NCBI GenBank assembly: GCA_023548195.1
Contig: JAJHZJ010000531.1
Location: 3,396,802-3,460,801 of the forward strand
DNA from: Bettongia penicillata ogilbyi
Lineage: Eukaryota; Chordata; Mammalia; Diprotodontia; Potoroidae
DNA length: 64,000 bases
Direction of reading: 5' to 3'
A program made the position numbers and the translations under genes. Below the pieces are notes generated by a model. That model saw only the letters and a list, made by a program, of their open reading frames with translations, ran no database searches and was not told the DNA's origin. Positions 57,086-64,000 of the stretch are shown in pieces. Each line of letters opens with the position of its first letter. Position 1 is the stretch's first letter.

Positions 57086-57295
57086 GTGTCCTTTGAGAAC
57101 TGAAGTAACTCAGGCGTTCTCTTTTCTGAATCACAAGAGAAAGAACAGAGCTGAAATAAGTCTTAACAGGTCCGCTCTTTGGACAACTGTCAAGAGGGAA
57201 AAGCAAGAGCCAGGATTCAAGAATGCCTGGGTTTTTTTTTACTCCAGTTCTGTGGCTATGTGAAGATGGGAAAAAAAACCTTTATATTTCCTGCA
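57086..57295. other. No recognised feature
   Basis: Unannotated. Confidence 0.35.
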
Positions 57296-57299
57296 TCTC

Positions 57300-57430
57300 A
57301 GTTTAATTCATAAGCATTTTTTTGAGCAACTGTTAAGTGTCATATACAGAACCAGGTGCTGGTTCCAAGGTTAAAAGTTGAAAATGTCCTCCCTTCAAAG
57401 AACTTACAAACTGGGAAAAGAGGGTCCATG
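57300..57430 (+). repeat. Ancient therian repeat
   Basis: 'taagcatttttttgagcaactg', 'agaaccaggtgctgg', 'ctcccttcaaagaacttac'. Confidence 0.5.
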
Positions 57431-58125
57431 ACAGAGTAGATATACCTTCCTTGATGACCACTATGGAATTTTTATTAAGATAAAGTGACCTGAAAAATGT
57501 ATTGGGTATAAAAATGACAAGAAATTATAAAATTCTTAAAAGCAGTTCAAATATAGAACAAAAAATCTATATTAAAGTCACTGAACAATGGCATACATAT
57601 CCCCATATTTTCAGTACTCTGAAGAGAATACATATGGCTGAATGCCAAACAAAAAACCTTGGACACAATGGTGGTCACTGACTAACTGTGACTTTCACAA
57701 AGTCAGTTAGCCTTGATAAATTTCATGAGCAATCATCTCTTTTATTACTATTTATGGTTGTTATTGTTGTGGAAGTGCCTATTTTATTCAATAAATTAAA
57801 AATAAAATAAATTTTAAAAATAAAATAAACTTAATTTCTTATTTTGAAATATGAAGAGGTTAGAGGTTCTTAAGATTTCTTCTAGTCACAGAAACAATGT
57901 AAATGCAATTTCTAATATAAGCCACCAGAGGGAGATATTGGCTTGGCTAACTAGAGTAAAGAAATAGGTTAGTAGCCAGTTGTTTTCATAGTCTTTTAAT
58001 GAAATCCTCTTCTTAGACAAGCATACATATTCCCAAATACTCCTAACTTTAAAAGTCACTCTGCCAAAAAATACTTCTCCAGCTCAGGACTTCTCTAGAT
58101 TTAATGGTCTCTTTCTTGAGTTAGG
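57431..58125. other. No recognised gene; AAATA-rich patch
   Basis: 57785-57835 is AAATAAAAT-rich. Otherwise unannotated. Confidence 0.4.
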
Positions 58126-58129
58126 TTAT

Positions 58130-58290
58130 ATGCTGTCACCTCTAATGTCTTCATTTAGCTCTTTTATCAAGTTAGAGAGTAAACACCTAGAAAGAAGGTA
58201 TTGTTCCTGTATCACTAGCTTCTGGTAAAGTGCCTAGAACATAGTAGGTAATTAATACATGCTTACTGATTGGTGTATTTTCATCAAGGA
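58130..58290 (+). mobile_element. L2 LINE 3' end
   Basis: 'tagagagtaaacacctagaaagaagg', 'aagtgcctagaacatagtaggtaattaatac', 'gcttactgattgg'. Confidence 0.7.
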
Positions 58291-58379
58291 GATTCAGTAT
58301 TACTTTGCATTAATTTGCATCCATGTGCGGGACCCATGGATGTCTAGAGATTTCTTTACATGCTCTCTTGTGTTTCTGG

Positions 58380-58510
58380 AGAGGTAGCATGCTACTGGAG
58401 TGGATAGAATTGGCCTCAATGCCAGGAAGACCTGAGTTCAAGTTCATCTTCTAGCAGCACTGACTGTGTGACCCTGGGTAACTCAGCCTCTTTGCAACTC
58501 TCTCAAAATT
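58380..58510 (+). repeat. tRNA-head SINE fragment
   Basis: 'ggtagcatgctactggagtgg', 'aagacctgagttcaagttc', 'gtgtgaccctgggtaactcagcc'. Confidence 0.6.
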
Positions 58511-59555
58511 GTAGAAAAAGTGGAACATATATGATCAGGGGAGTTTGTCCACCTAGAACTTCATTCACAACACCAGTGAAGTTATATATTTAGTTCCTAT
58601 TCTTATACTTTTTATTTCTAAGAGTTGTCAAGGACAGGACTTGGAAAACATGGCTTTCATAATCTTCTATGGATTCTTTAAAAAGAAGTATAGTTAGGTG
58701 TGATTCTGCCTGAAGACAATGGATTAAATGGTCCTTCGAGGTCTTTTCCGACACTGTATAACTATAGTCTTTGCGTTCTCAGCCCCAGTGGTGTAACGGG
58801 TGTCCCTGAGTTTGGCCTCCCTTTAAACTTTCACATTAAGGATAATAAAGGAATAATAAGGATAATAAAGGAAATACAACTCCAGATACTTCTACATGAG
58901 AAAGAAGGGGAATAAGACCCATACAGTAACAACTCTGCTCCCTCCTCCCCCTCCCTCAGCCTTCACCACCCCATCAAGCAAGCTAGCCAATGGGGTTGAC
59001 CTATGTGATGTGAGGTAAGGGGTGGGAGTAGGCACACAAATGAAAGTATCTTCCCCACAACTGCCTGAAATACTTCTCTGATTCATCCCTTTGGGTTAAT
59101 CATAGATTTTCCTAGATTTCTCTTCCTTTAAAATGCAGATATGTCTCAGATAAAGTGATCCCCTAAGTCCTTGATTACCTTGGTAAAAATGAATTTATCT
59201 AAGGGATGTCATCATAGAGATTAGAAATGTCACATCTTTGGAGAAGGAAGAAAGAGAAGAAGGAGGAAGAATGCCAAATGAATCTCTTTTCTTTCACAAC
59301 TTTGACTGAGGAGAGCCCAGTCCTTTAGGAAGACCATGTAGTACAGAAATTTCCAGAAAGGAACTGAAATCATATGTGATAGTCTCTTGAGTTTTAAGTT
59401 GTGAGCTGATAGCCATGGCTATCAGCTAAACAGCTATGAATACTGAGTATATGTGGATCAAGTTCAGGGTTATAACCAAATAAAATTTGTAATCCAATTA
59501 ATTCAATGCATTAGATCAGATGCAAGAAAAATGTTTTTGATATAAATGATCATCA
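58511..59555. other. Mostly unannotated; weak L3 trace
   Basis: 58700-58760 ('aatggattaaatggtccttcg') weakly resembles an L3 end. 58841-58872 repeats 'ggataataaaggaa' twice. Nothing else recognised. Confidence 0.35.
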
Positions 59556-59559
59556 GACA

Positions 59560-60247
59560 AAAATTCAGGCCTTCAGTATCTCTTGCATGAATTATTACAA
59601 CAGCTTCTGAATTGATCTCCCTGCCTCCAGCCCCTCTCCTCTCCTGTCACGCAGTCACAAAGCTGATATTCCGAAAGCATAGGTGTGACCATGCCATTCC
59701 TCTACTCAAGAAATTCCAGTGTTTCCTTTCTGCTTCTAAAATAAAATAACAATATCTATTTGGCATTTAAAGCCCTTCACAATCTGGCTCCAACTTATCT
59801 TTCTAGACTTACACTCAGTATCACTCTGCCTCAGTACCTACTATTCCTAGAAACAATAGTGGCAATCATACTCAAAATATGTAGCATATTAAGGTTTGCA
59901 AAGCACTTTTCCACTTAGATCCTTACAACAACCCTGGTTTTATGGATATCATTCTGTCTCCTGACTCAGTGCCTTTGCTCAGCTTCTCCCTCATGCCTCC
60001 AATTATTTCCTTCCTTTCCTTCATCTCTTAGAGTTCTTATCCTCCTTCAAGGTTCAGCTCAAGCACATCTTCCTACAAAGGACTTTCTTGAGTTCCATAG
60101 TTAGAGTTTTGATCTACTCATCCCTCCTCCCCCATTACTTCATATCTATTTTGTATCTTCATATTTATGTATGTATATAATATATATTCATACATACATA
60201 TAATGTGTGTGTATCTTTGCATTTATCTGTGCGTATGCTGTCTCCTT
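59560..60247 (+). mobile_element. L2 LINE, 5' part of a split copy
   Basis: 'cagcttctgaattgatctccctgcctccagcccc', 'gaccatgccattcctctactc', 'aaagcccttcacaatctggctcc', 'ccttcaaggttcagctcaagcac' (segments) up to 'gctgtctcctta'. The remainder is at 60717. Confidence 0.8.
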
Positions 60248-60716
60248 ACCAAATTCACGTATATATCTGTATCGTCAAGGCTATATTCACAGCACTGGTG
60301 GTGACCATGAATATGCCATTGGAGTTCTCAATTGCAAAGTATAAAAGACTCTCCATATAGAAGGCAGAAGAAAAACATTTATTTAAGCACCAGAAAGCCA
60401 AACCCCAGAACCAGAAAGCAAAATCCATCATGGAGACCAAGAAGTTAATAAACATGATCACAGCAGGGGGCAAAGCTATCCTCAAACCTCCCCACCTCAG
60501 CCAGGGCCTTCTCACTATCAACTGTCACAATGTATCAGTAGAATCTGACCCGAACCCCACTCACTTCTTCCCCGATCCGCTCCACTTTTCCTGTTCCACC
60601 TCTTCAGCAAGCTACTACCACCACATGACCCAGGCTTCCAGAGGATCCAAGCAGATCATATGGTCCTATTAATTAAATAGAAAGATCTTTTCATTTTAAA
60701 TTACTATTACAACATC
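60248..60716 (-). mobile_element. Insertion splitting an L2, possible LTR of unknown family
   Basis: The L2 3' end is interrupted between 'gctgtctcctta' and 'tagtggaatataagc' by about 470 bases of different, more GC-rich sequence. On the minus strand it has AATAAA at about 60379-60384, compatible with an LTR. I could not fix TG...CA ends or a target duplication. Open frames at 60430-60672 (+) and 60255-60521 (-) have no recognised homology. Confidence 0.4.
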
Positions 60717-60825
60717 CTAGTGGAATATAAGCTACTTGAGGACAGAAATTGTTTTACTTCTGTCTTTATATAATAACAATTTAGCACAGTCAGTTTCTGG
60801 CATGTAATAAGGACGAGAACATAGC
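60717..60825 (+). mobile_element. L2 LINE, 3' end of the split copy
   Basis: 'gaatataagctacttgaggacag' and 'gcacagtcagtttctggcatgtaataagg' complete the L2 3' series. Confidence 0.75.
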
Positions 60826-60944
60826 CCCTGGTGGTTCAGAACATTATTAGCAGGGAAGAGACATCCCCAATTCCCTTAGGGTAGTCTAGAACTCTAAGGA
60901 TGGATGCTATGTAGAAGTCTGGTTCTGGGATATTGAGCTAGAAC

Positions 60945-61065
60945 AGAATGTCTACACAATAAACTTTTATTAAGTATCTACTATGTGCAAAGTTCTATGT
61001 TAGATGGCAGGGATACAAAGCTAAAGGACACAGAACATGTTCTCAAACAGTTTAATGAGGAGGTT
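60945..61065 (+). repeat. Ancient therian repeat
   Basis: 'aaacttttattaagtatctactatgtgc', 'gcagggatacaaagc', 'gttctcaaacagtttaatg'. Confidence 0.6.
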
Positions 61066-61129
61066 GGGGTAGGGTGGGGGTAAGGGTGGAGAAGATAAAT
61101 TCACAAAAAACTGAGATACATTTTCACTC

Positions 61130-61455
61130 TATGTTTCCCATGCCTGAACTCTCTCCCTCTTCATTTCCTGACTTTTCTGGGTTTCTGTATGCCCCAGCTA
61201 AAATCTTATGTTTTACAGGAAACCTTTCCCAATCCTCCTTAGGGATAGAGCTTTAGTTCTGTTGATTAGTTCAAATTTTCATATGTATATGTGTGTATAC
61301 ATACATGTACACACATATATGCGTACATACGTGTGTGTGTCTATATATATACACTTTGTACATAGTTGCTCGCATATTTTTTCCTTTATTAGACTGTGAG
61401 TTCCTTGAGAGCAGGGAGAGTCTTTTGCATTTCTTTGTATCCCAGCACCTGACAC
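61130..61455 (+). mobile_element. L2 LINE 3' end, left part
   Basis: 'ggaaacctttcccaatcctcc', an internal TATG/CATA microsatellite (61278-61355), 'attagactgtgagttccttgagagcagg' and 'gtatcccagcacctgacac'. It is interrupted by the SINE. Confidence 0.8.
61278..61355. repeat. TATG/CATACA microsatellite
   Basis: Alternating purine-pyrimidine units inside the L2. Confidence 0.85.
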
Positions 61456-61456
61456 A

Positions 61457-61681
61457 TTGTTGTTGCTCTGTCACAACTGTGTACAACTCTTGGCAAAGAC
61501 ACTGGAGTAGTTTGCCATTTACTCCTCTGATGTGCCCCATTTTACAGATGAGGAACTGAGGCAAATAAAGGTTAAGTGACTTACCCAGGATTACACAGCT
61601 AGTAAATGTCTAAGGCTGGATTTGAACTTACTTTCCTGACTCCATTACTGGTGCTCTGTCCATTGTACCAACTAGATGCCT
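61457..61681 (-). repeat. RTE-tailed marsupial SINE nested in L2, target duplication
   Basis: Antisense tail (shortened, 'cacaactgtgtacaactc'), 'gtttgccatttactcctc', 'gtgacttacccaggattac' and the head 'accaactagatgcc'. CACCTGACACA (61446-61456) and CACCTGGCATA (61682-61692) frame it and are themselves the L2 motif cctggcacata. Confidence 0.9.
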
Positions 61682-61728
61682 CACCTGGCATATACTAGGT
61701 GCTTAATAAATGCTTGTCAATTGTCTGA
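61682..61728 (+). mobile_element. L2 LINE 3' end, right part
   Basis: 'cacctggcatatactagg' and 'gcttaataaatgcttgtc' complete the L2 end after the SINE. Confidence 0.85.
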
Positions 61729-62812
61729 TACAGAGGAGAGTGAAATCAAATACAAAGCAAAAGTCTAAGTGCTAAAACCGAGACAAAACAATGTAACTGT
61801 TGTAACTCCAAATCCCAAAGGCCATTGGTATGAGACTCTTTTCTGATGAGTAGAGATCAATTCCTGGTGCCCATGTGAAGACATGGCAAGGTAGACAAGA
61901 ACAGGAGAGAGGAGAGTTTCACTTTTTTTGTGCTCTGGGGTTTCTTTAAGTCTCTCTGGATTTTGCAGTTACTTTGGGTGCTTCTAGCTTCCAGCTTTGA
62001 GAGAAAGGATTGAACATGCCAACCCTACCTCAGATTGCTAACGGAAAAGACTGGGAAGAAGCCAATGTGAGAGGAGCTGGCATCTCCATCATGTCCCTAT
62101 CTCCAGCTGCTATACTAGAGAATTTGGGAACTTCCACTTGGGTGAGATCTGGGACTCTCTTTCTCTTGGTGGAGCTGAGGTCTCTCATTGTCAATGGAAG
62201 AGCTTCTTCTCCCTGCATTGTCTGATATATATTCTCCTATGCATATTTTCTCTGATTTCTTTTTTTTGCTATCAGCTTGGATAAATTGATTTCCTGGGTA
62301 ACTCCTATGTATACCTGCTGTGGAACTGGCATTTGGGGAGGAAGTCAAGCCTTAGAGAGAAAGCTTGAGAAAGTTTTAACCCAATGGGTGAAAAAATAAT
62401 CAGAAGTTTGTTTGAACCCAAAAAACATATCCCCAAGTCTAATAATGTTTATGGGAGCAGATAGATACAGTTCTAGTCCAATAACTCCCTTTCTCTGAGG
62501 AGAGCTGAGTGGCCAAACTTCTGACACCAACCTCCTGCTTCCTCTTCCTATCATGAAATAGTCTCCCTTGTAGAAGGGTAGGGGTAGAAGAGGCTAGAGA
62601 CGTCTCTTCTACCTCCCCTCTAGCCAATAACAAGATCCCCATTTTACTTGTAGAGGACAGCCCTTGCTACATTGAAAAGATACAGACAGAAACATATATT
62701 TGTTTTTTAAAGTTCTGATGTTTTCCTAAGAGAGAAGGGAGGAAGAAAATAAGAAAAGTTATTTGTAATCTATTTCTTACAATTACCTTAGTTAAGAGAT
62801 TACCCCTTCTTT
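61729..62812. other. No recognised gene or confident repeat
   Basis: About 1.1 kb of unique-looking sequence with only small, unsupported frames. Confidence 0.4.
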
Positions 62813-62814
62813 TT

Positions 62815-63365
62815 CCTTCTTTTTTTAATATACTAAATTTATTTTTAATTTTCAACATTCACTTCCATAAGATTTTGAGTTTTAAATTTTTCCCCCTCCT
62901 TCTCCTCCCCTTTCCCCAAGGTGGCTTGCAATCTGATATAGGCTGTACTTATATATTCATATTAAACATATTTTCACATTAGTTATGATATAAAGAAAAA
63001 TTAGAATTAATGGGAGGAACCAGGAGAAAGAAGAAACAAGACAAAACAAAAAAAGAAAGGAGAACAAATGATCTGCTTCCCTCTGCATTCAGACTCCAAA
63101 CTTCTTCCTCTGGATGTGGATAGCGTTTTCCATCATGAGTCTTTTGGAGTTCTCTTAAATTCTTGCATTGCTGAGAAGTGCTAGGTCTATCAAGGTCAGT
63201 CACTGCATAATGTAGCTGTTACTGTGTGCAGTGTTCTCCTGGTTCTGCTCCCCTCACTCAACATCGGTTCAAATAAATCTTTCCAGGTTTTTCTGAAGTC
63301 TGCCTGCTCATCATTTCTTGTAGCACAATAGTATTCCATTACATTCATATACCACAACCTTTTTG
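62815..63365 (-). mobile_element. L1 3' end
   Basis: Antisense series: A-rich end as 'tttatttttaattttcaac', 'aagattttgagttttaaat', 'ctctggatgtggatagcg', 'gttctcctggttctgctcc' and 'gtagcacaatagtattccattac', the last matching 34880-34920 in another L1. Confidence 0.75.
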
Positions 63366-63450
63366 CCTTCTTGATGAAAAGTCAATAAGTATTTATTACA
63401 TATTTCCAATGTACCAGATACTGTGCTAAATAAACTGTCCCTAATTCCAC
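63366..63450 (+). repeat. Ancient therian repeat
   Basis: 'gtcaataagtatttattac' and 'gtaccagatactgtgctaaa'. Confidence 0.55.
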
Positions 63451-64000
63451 AGTGAATATGGCTATAAAACAACCCCTGTTCAGTGACAGGCATTGGTAGG
63501 GAGGAAAAGTACAAGGGAAATCTGGTGGTTGACTAACCCTGTGGCTTTATCTTCTGTCAGAGAAGAGTCCTTTGACATTGCAGGCAAGGGGTCATCTTTG
63601 AAAGTATCTTGGAGAGAGATTGGAACATGCATGGACAGTCTGCACATGGTCCCAGTTGGCTCACCAAGTGGTGAATAGGAAGGGAACCCAAGCGTTTAAG
63701 TTGATTTTCAAGCTTCCAGCACCCCAGGGTTACTGCAGGGGAGCAGGTCAGGCAGGGTCAAGGAGGGGAAGAGGGAGGGGGAGGGCCCAGGCTGATAAAT
63801 AAGCCCTTCATCCAACTAAAACTTCCAAATTTTGCTTCTGAGCAGCTACTTTCTAGCTCTTAGGCCTCACTTACGTATGTCCAATAATTCTACTGTAGGA
63901 ATGTCAACATTTCACTCCACCAACAATGAAATCCTTTTATAGCCTCGGAAACTTTCCTATTCCCCCACCCTCTGATCACACCCCACTCCACCCCGCCCCC
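63451..64000. other. Unannotated, GC-richer terminal block
   Basis: GC content rises towards the window edge. No exon or repeat recognised. The G-rich motif and TATA-like string are given separately. Confidence 0.35.
63765..63805 (+). promoter_or_regulatory. G-quadruplex motif beside a TATA-like sequence (speculative)
   Basis: Four G-runs (4, 3, 5 and 3 bases) separated by 1-4 bases lie at 63765-63785. GATAAATAAG starts at 63793. A GC-rich box and TATA-like string at this spacing could be a core promoter, but no transcript or downstream exon is visible before the window ends. Confidence 0.2.

Overview
The window looks like nuclear DNA of a marsupial mammal, probably an Australian lineage. 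It is AT-rich and CpG-poor and has no dense open reading frames. It is packed with interspersed repeats: old MIR/CORE-SINEs and L2/L3 remnants shared by therian mammals, SINEs of marsupial type (tRNA-like head, CORE domain, and either an RTE/BovB-like tail or a second tail reading catggtcttcttcggcaa), marsupial-type L1 and a half-LINE (HAL1). The family assignments come from recall of consensus features and were not checked by a search. No protein-coding exon of a living gene was found, so the window is intergenic or lies inside a long intron.

Layout. 0.1-4.1 kb: old CORE-SINEs, L2 ends, an L1 ORF2 scrap and two hAT-type MITEs. 4.1-5.5 kb: repeat-poor, possibly conserved. 5.6-9.6 kb: scattered SINE, L3/CR1 and MIR copies. 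9.6-11.1 kb: an HNRNPA1 processed pseudogene with its poly(A) tail and probable target duplication. 11.7-12.1 kb: a perfect 36-bp palindrome, CT repeats and a mariner-like end. 15.5-24.7 kb: SINEs, several with clear target-site duplications, and microsatellites. 24.7-25.8 kb: two head-to-tail fragments of a LINE whose C-terminus looks like the restriction-like endonuclease of R2/R4/Dong-type elements. 25.8-31 kb: a decayed plus-strand L1 split by a solo LTR (28249-28939) with TG...CA ends and a 4-bp duplication. 31-44 kb: L2, SINE and L1 3' ends, with two repeat-poor islands (35.8-37.6 and 38.8-39.3 kb). 44.6-46.2 kb: a large inverted repeat of one SINE-like family around purine and pyrimidine tracts. 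46.4-48.9 kb: a nearly complete HAL1 on the minus strand. 51.2-56.3 kb: an old plus-strand L1 carrying at least five later SINEs. 56.9-64 kb: L3, L2, SINE and L1 ends, closing with a G-rich motif beside a TATA-like sequence.

There is no operon or pathway. The biology is a record of retrotransposition. L1 machinery made the HNRNPA1 copy and moved HAL1, an RTE-type LINE probably moved the RTE-tailed SINEs, and nesting gives the order of events (old L2 and L1 hosts, younger SINE and LTR guests). The least ordinary signals are the RLE-LINE fragments, the inverted SINE pair, the HNRNPA1 copy derived from the longer splice form, and the repeat-poor islands.
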